Source: Bacteroidales bacterium
Lineage (GTDB): Bacteria > Bacteroidota > Bacteroidia > Bacteroidales > VadinHA17
DNA length: 64,000 bases
Assembly: GCA_029210565.1 (NCBI GenBank)
Contig: JARGFQ010000008.1
Location: 1 to 64,000, forward strand
Reading direction: 5' to 3'
In this document: positions 56,623 through 64,000 of the stretch, one piece after another
How positions within the stretch are numbered: the first letter of the stretch is position 1
Layout of the letters: each line of letters begins with the position of its first letter
Program-made: the position numbers and the translations under genes
The notes under the pieces: model-generated
What the model was told of the DNA's origin: nothing
The model's input: only the letters and a program-made list of their open reading frames with translations
Databases searched by the model: none

Positions 56623-56859
56623 ATGGCAACACAGGTCAAGGTTCTCTATTTTGGTGCTGCACAGCAGGTTGCCGGTAAGGCTTCCGAGGATTTTACGGCA
56701 GAAGATACGGCATCCCTGCGCGAGCAGATACTTGAAAGATACCCGGCAATGCGCAGGGTCACCTTCAGGCTCGCCCTCAACAGAAATCTGCTTAAAGAGG
56801 AATCACTGCTGAAAGAAAATGATATGATTGCAATACTTCCTCCTTTTGAAGGGGGCTAA
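56623..56859 (+). CDS. moaD: Molybdopterin synthase sulfur-carrier subunit
   Basis: The 78-residue beta-grasp protein ends in the GG needed for thiocarboxylation (PPFEGG). With MoaE it inserts the two sulfurs of molybdopterin. It starts two bases after the polA stop, so it is in the same operon. ThiS-like function is less likely because moaE follows 85 bases later. Confidence 0.9.
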   Translation: MATQVKVLYFGAAQQVAGKASEDFTAEDTASLREQILERYPAMRRVTFRLALNRNLLKEESLLKENDMIAILPPFEGG

Positions 56860-56944
56860 CCTATCTAATTCTGCCAAATGAAACAGGCATGAGAGAAATA
56901 ATCATGCGGTTCCATCTGACCCTTAAATAATTAACAGTTAACAG

Positions 56945-57346
56945 ATGAAAAACAGGTATCTGGTCGGGGGGCCAATTACACCTCTGCTTATTTCGGAGTT
57001 GATGACGCTGGGCAATGATGACAACGCTGCCGGGGCAATCTCAATATTCATCGGCAAGGTACGAGACGATGAGGTCAACGGTAACAGGATCGAGGCACTT
57101 GACTATTCTGCCTATAGCGAGATGGCTGAGAAAGAGGCTGACGGGATCGTGAAGACGGTGAAGGCAGCTTTCAGTGACGTAAGGAAAGTTTTGCTGGTTC
57201 ACTCCACGGGAATGGTCAAAGCCGGCGAGGTATCGCTCTTCATCATGGTGACATCGGGCCACCGAGACCATGCTACGCGTGCTTGCCGTCACACCCTCGA
57301 GATGATCAAGGAGCGGCTGCCGGTATGGAAGAAAGAGATATTCTGA
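56945..57346 (+). CDS. moaE: Molybdopterin synthase catalytic subunit
   Basis: The 133-residue protein fits MoaE: GAISIFIGKVRDD, LDYSAYSEMAEKE, VHSTGMVKAGEVSLFIMVTSGHR and a C-terminal KERLPVWKKE with the active-site lysines. It forms the heterotetramer with MoaD. No other molybdenum-cofactor genes occur in this window. Confidence 0.94.
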   Translation: MKNRYLVGGPITPLLISELMTLGNDDNAAGAISIFIGKVRDDEVNGNRIEALDYSAYSEMAEKEADGIVKTVKAAFSDVRKVLLVHSTGMVKAGEVSLFIMVTSGHRDHATRACRHTLEMIKERLPVWKKEIF

Positions 57347-57366
57347 GCGCGCCGTAACGGGCGACC

Positions 57367-59037
57367 CTACATTGCCGTACCTTTCAGCAGGTTGTTGTAG
57401 CGCATCCTGTCTCCTGCTATTTCCAGTGCTGTCTGCACCTGTCTGTCGCGTTTCAGCGAATATCTCACCGAACCGGCATCGTAGAAATACCTGCCTGCCA
57501 GTTCCGACTCCAGCAGCTCAATGATATCGCTCTTCTGTACAGTCATATCCCTGTCGAGCGAATGGCTCAGACCGGCCTTCAGCTTCTCAATCTCATTGCT
57601 GTTGGCGTCATATAGATTCTCTTCTCTGGCCGCGGAGGCGAGCTCCTCAAGCATAAGTTCCGAACCTGTGCTGTATGAGAAATTGCGATCCCGGAGGAAC
57701 TGTTCAAAACGCTCCAGGTCACTGTCGGTCACCTTCAGGCTGTCTGGTGACGATGGCTGTGGGTGCGACCAGTAATATTCCGTGGCGAAGTCAAAGACCA
57801 TGTTCTGCACATAGAGCTCACTTGTGAAGCGGCTGAATATGTCAGACTCCACCCGGATGTCAGGTATTATCCCTCCTCCGTCTTTCACCGGTCTGCCGTT
57901 CCTGGTGGTGAATGTCTTTATCAGCGAATCGGGGATCTGTCCTACACTGCCGTCTTCGTTCCTGTGTGAGAAATCGACCGCCTGGATGCACCTGCCACTG
58001 GGGATGTAGTATTTTGCCGTGGTGACTTTCAGCTGTGCCTTGTAGCTCAGGGGCCTGGCCACCTGCACCAGCCCCTTGCCGTAGGACCTCTCTCCGACGA
58101 TTATCCCGCGGTCAAGGTCCTGCAGTGCCCCGGCTACAATCTCAGATGCTGAGGCCGAGCCTCTGTTTATCAGGACCACCACCGGCATATCGGGCGCCAC
58201 CGGGGTTCTGGATGTACGGAAAACGGCATCATACTGCTTTGCCCTTCCCCTGGTGCTCACCACCTCCTGTCCGGGCTTAACGAACAGATTCACAATCTCC
58301 ACGGCCTCATTGACAAGGCCGCCGGGATTGCCCCTGAGGTCCAGTATCAGATCACTGGCACCAAGGTTATCCTTAAGGTCGGTGACAGCACCCCTCACTT
58401 CAGCGATGCAGTTCTGTGTGAAATTTGTAAACCGTATGTATCCGGTATTATCATCTATCATTCCGTAATAGGGCACGGCAGAGATAGAGATCTTCTCTCT
58501 TTTTATAGTCTTTGTAAACTCCTCTCCCTTTCGCCTGAAGGTTATCTCAGCCTCAGTCCCCGGCTCGCCCTTGAGCATGTCGGAAGCCTCCTCGGAGGAG
58601 ACTCCCTTGAGTGATGTGCCGTCAATACTAAGCATCATGTCACCCGGCCTGATGCCGTTCTTGTCGGCAGGGAACCCCCGGTAGACATTGGTGACAACGA
58701 TATAGTCACCTGACTTTCTGATCAGGGAGCCAAAACCGCCGTATTTCCCGGTGGTGAGGAAATCGAGATCCTCGCGCTCCTCTTCCGGGTAGTACACACT
58801 ATATGGATCGAGGGTTGAAAGCATCGCTGTGATGCTTCTTGTGACAAGCTTTTCAGGGTCTATCTCATCTACATAGAAAGCGTTCAACTCCCTGAAAAGC
58901 GAGATATATATATCAAGGTTCCTGGTGAGCCTGAAGTCCTTGCTCTCCTGTCCGCCCATCAGAAACCCTAACGCAAGCATAGCTGCCAGTGCCATCACCA
59001 GTATCAGCAATATTCTCTTTCTGTTGCCTCTTTTCAT
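57367..59037 (-). CDS. C-terminal processing protease (S41 family)
   Basis: The 556-residue protein has one N-terminal membrane anchor (residues 9-28), a PDZ domain (about 90-180) and a tail-specific protease domain. The Ser-Lys dyad fits S296 (GSASASE) and K321 (SYGKGLVQ), 25 residues apart as in Prc and CtpB. The C-terminal 150 residues are helical. It degrades or trims periplasmic proteins. The gene lies downstream of rnpA, separated by two hairpin elements; I would expect yidD in this gap by comparison with relatives, but it is not here. Confidence 0.92.
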   Translation of the reverse strand: MKRGNRKRILLILVMALAAMLALGFLMGGQESKDFRLTRNLDIYISLFRELNAFYVDEIDPEKLVTRSITAMLSTLDPYSVYYPEEEREDLDFLTTGKYGGFGSLIRKSGDYIVVTNVYRGFPADKNGIRPGDMMLSIDGTSLKGVSSEEASDMLKGEPGTEAEITFRRKGEEFTKTIKREKISISAVPYYGMIDDNTGYIRFTNFTQNCIAEVRGAVTDLKDNLGASDLILDLRGNPGGLVNEAVEIVNLFVKPGQEVVSTRGRAKQYDAVFRTSRTPVAPDMPVVVLINRGSASASEIVAGALQDLDRGIIVGERSYGKGLVQVARPLSYKAQLKVTTAKYYIPSGRCIQAVDFSHRNEDGSVGQIPDSLIKTFTTRNGRPVKDGGGIIPDIRVESDIFSRFTSELYVQNMVFDFATEYYWSHPQPSSPDSLKVTDSDLERFEQFLRDRNFSYSTGSELMLEELASAAREENLYDANSNEIEKLKAGLSHSLDRDMTVQKSDIIELLESELAGRYFYDAGSVRYSLKRDRQVQTALEIAGDRMRYNNLLKGTAM

Positions 59038-59056
59038 TCGTATAAATATTTATCTT

Positions 59057-59131
59057 ATTGGTCGAACGGAACTTACATGAAGAATAATAATCATTTCCTG
59101 TTGAGAGATACTGCTCATGTAAGTTTCATTA
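59057..59131 (+). repeat. Dispersed hairpin element, copy B
   Basis: It begins ATTGGTCGAACGGAACTTAC and ends TCATGTAAGTTTCATTA. Arms 59068-59080 and 59115-59127 pair over 13 positions with one wobble. Relative to copy A both arms changed together (CTTGC/GCAAG to CTTAC/GTAAG). Confidence 0.75.
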
Positions 59132-59151
59132 GATTACTTGATTGTTATTTT

Positions 59152-59225
59152 ATTGGTATAATGGAACTTACATGAAGTTTTAACGTCATATCCTTTTGAG
59201 AGTCCCCTCGTTTGCAAGTTCATCA
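59152..59225 (+). repeat. Dispersed hairpin element, copy C (degenerate)
   Basis: It begins ATTGGTATAATGGAACTTAC and ends near TTGCAAGTTCATCAT. Arms 59164-59172 and 59213-59221 pair with one mismatch, weaker than the others. It sits 20 bases after copy B in the rnpA-ctp gap and keeps the central GAGAG. Confidence 0.65.
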
Positions 59226-59245
59226 TAAAGGCCGTTTTCACAAAG

Positions 59246-59638
59246 TTAATATTTAAGATTCGTCAATCTGCCGATCACCCCGGTGACACCCTTCACCACA
59301 AAGTCATAAGGCCTTATCTGAGTGTCATTCCATATGATTGCAAGGTCCATGCGCCTGCCTCTGCCGTCGAGCCTCTCCGTCAGGGGCATTCTGTTGAGCC
59401 TCCATGCCTCCCTGATTCTCCTTCTTATCAGGTTGCGGTCGGTTGCCTTTTTGAAATTTCTTTTCGGAACTGATATGAGCACTCTTACGGTGCTCAACGA
59501 TTTCTCTGCCGGGGCTGTCCTGTATATTATTCTGAGAGGAGGAACGCTCAGTAACTTTCCTCGTGCAAAGAGTTCGCTGACGGCCTTTACCCCGCAGAGC
59601 CTTTCTCCCTTAACCAGTGATGCCTTTTTCCGTGTCAT
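59246..59638 (-). CDS. rnpA: Ribonuclease P protein component
   Basis: The 130-residue basic protein fits RnpA: VKGERLCGVKAVSELFARGK at the N-terminus, then RVLISVPKRNFKKATDRNLIRRRIREAWRL, the RNA-binding RNR-type motif. It supports the catalytic RNA in 5' maturation of tRNA. The in-frame sequence just upstream (DAFSFEM) also looks RnpA-like, but no start codon precedes it, so ATG 59638 is kept. The usual rpmH neighbour is absent; hemD lies upstream, as in other Bacteroidetes. Confidence 0.92.
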   Translation of the reverse strand: MTRKKASLVKGERLCGVKAVSELFARGKLLSVPPLRIIYRTAPAEKSLSTVRVLISVPKRNFKKATDRNLIRRRIREAWRLNRMPLTERLDGRGRRMDLAIIWNDTQIRPYDFVVKGVTGVIGRLTNLKY

Positions 59639-59641
59639 CTC

Positions 59642-59698
59642 AAAAGAGAAAGCATCGATCCGCGTCAGGGATGGATGCTTTCATTAAGAGTCTCTTTT
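59642..59698 (-). promoter_or_regulatory. Two-part hairpin just upstream of rnpA
   Basis: GAAAGCATCGATCC (59648-59661) pairs with GGATGGATGCTTTC (59669-59682) with one mismatch and a seven-base loop. Outer arms AAAAGAGA (59642-59649) and TCTCTTTT (59691-59698) also pair, overlapping the inner stem by two bases. The rnpA ATG follows within four bases. In the hemD-rnpA transcript it could attenuate, process or shield the rnpA start. Confidence 0.45.
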
Positions 59699-59707
59699 CA
59701 GTAAGCT

Positions 59708-60478
59708 CTATTTGTTATTCCTGTTAAAGTCGCGTATGAAGCAGTCAAGAGCCATTGTCATGGATGGAGCCTTGGGGTTGGGTGCCTGAATGTCGAGCCT
59801 GTAACCCTCGTTGGTTACCGCCTCAGCTGTTGTGGGGCCAAAGGCAGCGATCTTTATCTCTCCCTGAATAAATGTGGGAAAATTCTCCTTCAGGGACTTG
59901 ATTCCTGAAGGACTGTAGAACACAAGCAGGTCATAGTCAAGCTCCTCACCGTCAAATCCGGCACTGATTGTTCTGTACATGGTGGCAACAGTGTAGTTAA
60001 CTCCCTGTTTTGTCAGCAGGTCCGGAATATCCGTATTGTGGGGCTCGGAGAGAGGAACAAGGTAGCACTCCTCCTTATGCTTCACAATAATATCAATGAG
60101 ATCTTCAAATTTTGCTTTGCCATGGAAGACTTTGCGCTTTCGGTAGACAATGTATTTCTGGAGGTAAAAAGCCACATTTTCAGTAATGCAGAAATACTTC
60201 ATGGTGTCAGGCACGGTGATGCGCATCTCATCACATACCCTGAAAAAATGGTCAATGGCCGTCTTGGATGTAAAAACGACGGCTGAGTAATCTGTCGGAT
60301 TGATCTTCTGATGACGGAAATCCTTTGCAGGGATACCTTCAATCTGAATGAACTGCTTGAAATCAATTCTCAGATTGTGTTTCTTGGCGAGCTCGAAATA
60401 TGGTGATTTCGGATTGTTGGGCTCAGGCTGCGACACTAATACCTTCCTAATTTTCAACGCCTTAAGTTTTAAGTTCAA
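59708..60478 (-). CDS. hemD: Uroporphyrinogen-III synthase
   Basis: The 256-residue protein fits the two-lobed HemD fold: VLVSQPEPNNPKSPYFELAKK, VFTSKTAIDHFF, LVFYSPSGIKSL and IAAFGPTTAEAV. It cyclises hydroxymethylbilane in tetrapyrrole synthesis. HemD diverges quickly, but these motifs and the DUF4271 neighbour, a common Bacteroidetes pairing, make the call solid. Confidence 0.88.
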   Translation of the reverse strand: MNLKLKALKIRKVLVSQPEPNNPKSPYFELAKKHNLRIDFKQFIQIEGIPAKDFRHQKINPTDYSAVVFTSKTAIDHFFRVCDEMRITVPDTMKYFCITENVAFYLQKYIVYRKRKVFHGKAKFEDLIDIIVKHKEECYLVPLSEPHNTDIPDLLTKQGVNYTVATMYRTISAGFDGEELDYDLLVFYSPSGIKSLKENFPTFIQGEIKIAAFGPTTAEAVTNEGYRLDIQAPNPKAPSMTMALDCFIRDFNRNNK

Positions 60479-60499
60479 CCTCCACTGCTTACCTTCTGA

Positions 60500-61360
60500 T
60501 CAGAAAACACCGACTGTTTTGAGAATGACCAGGAGAGGTAAGACTTCAAGGGCACAAAGGTATAAAATGTAATACAAAATCGAAATATGCCTTTTACGAA
60601 AAATGATCAACAGCCTTAAGGCTCTGATAATAATAAGTATAGCAGACCCGGCGAGGCCGGCAATTATAACCGGAAGCGGATTATTGAGCGGCGAAAAAAT
60701 GATAACTGCGTTGAGAATAAAGAGTAAAAGTGCATTGGTGAACCACACGTTGTAGATGACATTCATATATTCTCTCAACGGGTTCTTCCATCCTGTGAGT
60801 TCCGCGGTTACTATGCTGGTGAGATGTCTCATCATCACTCCTGCGAGGAACGAGCCGGCAAAAATTGCTGTAAGCCATACGGAGCCTGCCGGGCTGTCCG
60901 GCTTCAGGTTTCCGGCGAAAAGGAGTGATAAAGTGGCGAAGAGGCTGATGTTAAGTGCCGAGAAGATGTTTCGTATTATCGGCGGCCAGGTAAGGACTTC
61001 GGACGTGCCCGGGGGTGCCGGCGCCGGTTGTTTCCGGAAGCTCAGGGATGATAATCCGGTAAAAACAGATTTACGGGCTATGACTGTCAGCAGTGTCAGC
61101 AGCAGGAGGGAGATTGAGAGAATGATGAACCCGAAGTCGGAATTCATCTCTTCCGCCGGCAGGGGTTCACCCTCAACGCGCTCTGTCTGCTGAATGATAT
61201 CGTTTCGCAGAGTGGTGCCGGCCGGCATCTCTCCGGTGGTCATAACATTTTCCCCGGCCAGCGGGAGGAACCTGCCTATGCTGAAGGTATTGCCCCTGGC
61301 TGCACCGGTAAGGGTGTCGGCAGCAGGAGAGGTGACAGTATCTCCGGTGACGGTGATCAT
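60500..61360 (-). CDS. DUF4271-family membrane protein
   Basis: The 286-residue protein has a hydrophilic N-terminus (about 1-70) and six or so membrane segments, matching DUF4271, an uncharacterised Bacteroidetes family usually found next to hemD. It lies between deoC (nine bases upstream) and hemD (21 bases downstream), so all are probably cotranscribed. No function is known. Confidence 0.82.
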   Translation of the reverse strand: MITVTGDTVTSPAADTLTGAARGNTFSIGRFLPLAGENVMTTGEMPAGTTLRNDIIQQTERVEGEPLPAEEMNSDFGFIILSISLLLLTLLTVIARKSVFTGLSSLSFRKQPAPAPPGTSEVLTWPPIIRNIFSALNISLFATLSLLFAGNLKPDSPAGSVWLTAIFAGSFLAGVMMRHLTSIVTAELTGWKNPLREYMNVIYNVWFTNALLLFILNAVIIFSPLNNPLPVIIAGLAGSAILIIIRALRLLIIFRKRHISILYYILYLCALEVLPLLVILKTVGVF

Positions 61361-61369
61361 CCCCGGCGA

Positions 61370-62242
61370 TTAAAAGAAGGCAGGCTTGCCGGGGTACAGT
61401 TCTGCCAGTATGTTATTGGCAAGTCTTGATGCGCCGATCCTGAAGTATTCAGCCGTCAGCCATTTTTCTCCGAGCATGTTCCTGACGATGAAATAATAGA
61501 CCAGGGCATCATCAGGAGTGACAATCCCGCCTGCAGGCTTAAAGCCAACCATTATGCCGGTCTCATTCCAGTAGTCACGTATTGCACGGCACATCACCCA
61601 TGCTGCCTCGGGTGTTGCGGAGACAGGGCTCTTTCCCGTTGAGGTCTTGATAAAATCAGCACCGGTATCCATGGCGATTATTGATGCCCTGTAGATGTTC
61701 CTTTCGTCCTTGAGTAACCCCGTTTCGAGGATAACCTTCAGGGTAGCCTCTCCTGCAGCCTGCCTGACAGCCTTCAGTTCGTCTATCACTTTTTCGTATG
61801 CTCCTTCCAGGAATGTACCTACAGGAATGACCACATCAACCTCATCAGCACCCATCCTTACTGCCAGCGCCGTCTCCAGAGTCTTGACCTCCAGGAATGT
61901 CTGGGAGGTGGGAAAGGATGCCGCGACGGCAGCAAGCCTGATCCCGCAGTCGCTCAGGCCATGGCGGGCAACGGTGATGAAGTTGGGATAGACGCAAAGG
62001 GCGGCAACATTGTTTATCCCGCTGAAACTGTAACGGAATGAAGCTGCTCTCTCAGCAAAACTGCCTATTGTTCCTTCACTGTCGGAGGTGTTGAGGCTTG
62101 TCAGGTCAATCATGGAAAAAATATCTTTCAAAAGAGGGCCCCTCTCCACTGAAGTGGTCATCCTTTGAGCCTCGGTAATGCATTCACCCATCTCCCCGGG
62201 GGAGTAGTCGTGGTTCAGTAGTTTCTTGTATAATTTGGTCAT
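61370..62242 (-). CDS. deoC: Deoxyribose-phosphate aldolase
   Basis: Start at ATG 62242 gives 290 residues. The class I aldolase signatures are intact: ADEVDVVIPVG, LKVILETGLL and GADFIKTSTGK with the Schiff-base Lys. The enzyme splits 2-deoxyribose 5-phosphate into acetaldehyde and glyceraldehyde 3-phosphate. It is longer than E. coli DeoC (259) owing to an N-terminal extension, and belongs to the longer group of DeoC proteins. Confidence 0.93.
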   Translation of the reverse strand: MTKLYKKLLNHDYSPGEMGECITEAQRMTTSVERGPLLKDIFSMIDLTSLNTSDSEGTIGSFAERAASFRYSFSGINNVAALCVYPNFITVARHGLSDCGIRLAAVAASFPTSQTFLEVKTLETALAVRMGADEVDVVIPVGTFLEGAYEKVIDELKAVRQAAGEATLKVILETGLLKDERNIYRASIIAMDTGADFIKTSTGKSPVSATPEAAWVMCRAIRDYWNETGIMVGFKPAGGIVTPDDALVYYFIVRNMLGEKWLTAEYFRIGASRLANNILAELYPGKPAFF

Positions 62243-62313
62243 AATTAGTGATATGAAATAAGAAACAAACATTATCTGCCCTCAGGCAAACGGGGGTCAA
62301 TTTAATTGTTTTT

Positions 62314-62386
62314 AATGAAACTTGCATAGCAGCAAATCACAAAAGAAAATGACTATTTTTATTCATGCAAGTTTCATTCGACCAAT
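62314..62386 (-). repeat. Dispersed hairpin element, copy D
   Basis: Read on the minus strand it begins ATTGGTCGAATGAAACTTGC. Its arms (62314-62327 and 62365-62378) form a perfect 14-bp inverted repeat. It lies in the gap between the EmrB-like gene and deoC and is in the opposite orientation to copies A-C. Confidence 0.75.
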
Positions 62387-62438
62387 GGAATAATAATTAA
62401 ATAACCGAATGAAAAGCAAACAAAGTGTAGAGGTAAGG

Positions 62439-63815
62439 CTACCGCCGAAGGTTTTTATTACGTGCCAGGGAGGCGAAAACACCCGCGAAGCAGAGGATGG
62501 AGAAGACAATAAATGCGCTCTTCATTGAATTCATCAGCTGGGGGTAGTTATCCGGGCTGATCTTTTCCTGTCCCATGTAGAGGGCCAGCAGCATCAGGGC
62601 TATTGCCATGCTGAATGTCTGGCCCACGTTTCTCATGGTGCCGAGCATACCGGAAGCATTTCCCAGCTGCCGCTTCTCAACGGAGCTCATTATGGCATTT
62701 GAATTGGGTGAGGAGAAGAGCGAGAATCCTGCTCCCATGATAAGCAGCACAATCACAACGAATACCACCGAGGTCTGCTGGGTGAGAAAACAGAGCATTA
62801 TCAGTCCGGCTGTGGATATGGCCATGCCTATCGAGGCGAGCACGCCTGGGTTATGATGGTCTGACAGCTTTCCGGCAAGAGGTGAAATAAGGGCCATTGT
62901 GACAGGCCACGACATGAGCACAAACCCCGCATCGCGGGGCCCCAGCTCCTTGATATACTGGAGGAAGAGGCTGAGAAAAAAGCCTATGGCGCTGGTAGCG
63001 GCATAATGTATCAGTGCGGCAAGGCTTGAAAATGCAAAGACTCTGTTCCTGGATATAAGTGTTATGTCGAACAAAGGATGAACTGCCCTCTTCTCCCTCA
63101 TGATGAATAGCGGCATGAGCAGCAGGCCGACGCCTGTTATGATCCAACCTCCGGGCGAGGGCAGTTTTGAAAAGCCATACATCAGTGCTGCCATCGCCAG
63201 GCCGTAGACCACCGATCCCTGCCAGTCGAAACTCTCGCCCCTGGCATCAGCCCATTCTTTCTTCATGCGGGTACGAATAAGTATCAGGCTGATAATTCCC
63301 ATCGGTATTAGAAAGGCGAAGATGCATCTCCAGCCCAGATACCGTGTCAGCAGCCCTCCGAGAAACGGCCCTGAGGCCAAACCGGCATATACTGCCGTGA
63401 CATTTATTCCCATGGCCCTGCCTCTCTCTCCGGGAGGGAAGACCGAGGTCAGTATCGCCATGTTTGTACCGAACATCATGGCTCCTCCCACACCCTGCAG
63501 TATCCTTATACCGATAAGCCAGCGTATGCCTGGGGTGAAGGTCAGAAGTATCATCGAAAGAGTGAAGACAATCATCCCCGCGGTGAATATCTTCCTGCGT
63601 CCCAGTATATCCCCGGCCCTTCCTGCAGGAAGGAGCAGCATGGAGGTGGTAAGCATGTAGCTGCTGACTATCCAGTTTAGGGTGACGGCGTTAAGGCCGA
63701 ATTCTTCACCGATGGAGGGCAGGGCCAGGTTGACTGCCGATCCCATAAAAGGGGTCAGGAATGAGGCGAAGGCAGTGACCGTCAGCACTGATCTTTTAAA
63801 CTCTTTCTCCGTCAT
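62439..63815 (-). CDS. MFS drug/solute exporter (EmrB/QacA-like)
   Basis: The 458-residue inner-membrane protein has 12-14 hydrophobic segments. Motif A-like [19 protein letters not shown] (about 62-80) and motif C-like GPFLGGLL (about 153-160) indicate a DHA2/DHA1 proton-driven exporter. Substrates cannot be predicted. It overlaps the dtd stop by four bases (ATGA), so the two are coupled. The 196-base gap downstream to deoC contains hairpin element D. Confidence 0.85.
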   Translation of the reverse strand: MTEKEFKRSVLTVTAFASFLTPFMGSAVNLALPSIGEEFGLNAVTLNWIVSSYMLTTSMLLLPAGRAGDILGRRKIFTAGMIVFTLSMILLTFTPGIRWLIGIRILQGVGGAMMFGTNMAILTSVFPPGERGRAMGINVTAVYAGLASGPFLGGLLTRYLGWRCIFAFLIPMGIISLILIRTRMKKEWADARGESFDWQGSVVYGLAMAALMYGFSKLPSPGGWIITGVGLLLMPLFIMREKRAVHPLFDITLISRNRVFAFSSLAALIHYAATSAIGFFLSLFLQYIKELGPRDAGFVLMSWPVTMALISPLAGKLSDHHNPGVLASIGMAISTAGLIMLCFLTQQTSVVFVVIVLLIMGAGFSLFSSPNSNAIMSSVEKRQLGNASGMLGTMRNVGQTFSMAIALMLLALYMGQEKISPDNYPQLMNSMKSAFIVFSILCFAGVFASLARNKNLRR

Positions 63816-64000
63816 TCCCTCTGCTTGCTGTCTATGATTATCGTCACCGGCCCATCATTAACCAGTTCAATTTCCATCATGGCACCAAATATTCCCGTTT
63901 TCGGTTTGCGTCCAAGGAACTCACCGATGCGCATAATGAACTCCTCGTAGAGGGGAACAGCCTTTTCCGGCCTGGCAGCCCTGATATATGAGGGCCGGTT
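63812..64000 (-). CDS. dtd: D-aminoacyl-tRNA deacylase, C-terminal part (partial)
   Basis: The frame enters from the window edge and ends with TGA at 63814-63812, giving 62 residues. They contain [20 protein letters not shown] and then [11 protein letters not shown], the C-terminal Dtd signature. Dtd removes D-amino acids from mischarged tRNA. The N-terminal half, with the SQ motif, lies beyond the window. It is translationally coupled to the downstream exporter. Confidence 0.92.
   Translation of the reverse strand, partial: NRPSYIRAARPEKAVPLYEEFIMRIGEFLGRKPKTGIFGAMMEIELVNDGPVTIIIDSKQRE

Overview
The window looks like a chromosomal segment of a Bacteroidota bacterium, probably an environmental Bacteroidales-type organism. 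Supporting signs are families largely confined to this phylum (DUF4271, DUF4292, DUF4402, DUF6263, CarboxypepD_reg/OMP_b-brl_3 receptors, a type IX secretion sorting tail), promoters with the Bacteroidetes -7 element TAnnTTTG, little visible Shine-Dalgarno, and many lipoproteins. No rRNA, tRNA, CRISPR array or insertion sequence was recognised.

Layout. 1-1712: an AbiE-type toxin-antitoxin pair with its promoter inside a palindrome, plus a small upstream ORF. 1754-4495: a GH17 beta-1,3-glucanase lipoprotein and a GPH sugar symporter, a minimal glucan-use locus. 4757-9219: a soluble FIST-domain sensor, a cytosolic hybrid histidine kinase/AraC regulator and an NTF2-like secreted protein; both promoters of this region carry paired TTGGNAC repeats. 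9248-15548: an outer-membrane receptor interrupted by an in-frame amber codon, a DUF6263 protein, a pirin, a Na+/H+ antiporter and a small lipoprotein.

15687-24880 (minus strand) holds the most unusual system. Three DUF4402 pilin-like proteins, a PapD-like chaperone, a T9SS-type surface protein and a 1256-residue usher-like outer-membrane protein with three C-terminal SPOR repeats form one apparent operon, followed by endonuclease IV. I read it as a chaperone-usher type surface-fibre system whose usher may be anchored to peptidoglycan.

25089-36669 is mainly housekeeping: a PurF paralogue lacking the glutaminase cysteine, HemW, VanZ, an Rrf2 regulator, RpiB, NadA, a MORN-repeat protein, RuvB, a Crp/Fnr regulator, PheS and a cyclophilin lipoprotein. 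36722-45011 is a long plus-strand run (flippase, dUTPase, TPR lipoprotein, DUF4292, EnvC-like, RsbW-like, YbeY, MnmG). Two parS-like palindromes flank the mnmG-ade-uvrC region (45019 and 49163), suggesting an origin-proximal position.

45053-64000 carries adenine deaminase, UvrC, a CoA-binding protein, a polyprenyl synthase, LspA, an acyl-CoA synthetase, a queD-polA-moaD-moaE operon, a C-terminal processing protease, rnpA, hemD, DUF4271, deoC, an EmrB-like transporter and the 3' end of dtd. Four copies of a roughly 74-bp hairpin element are scattered through intergenic gaps (30069, 59057, 59152, 62314). The two longest gene-free stretches are 29976-30516 and 46673-47365.
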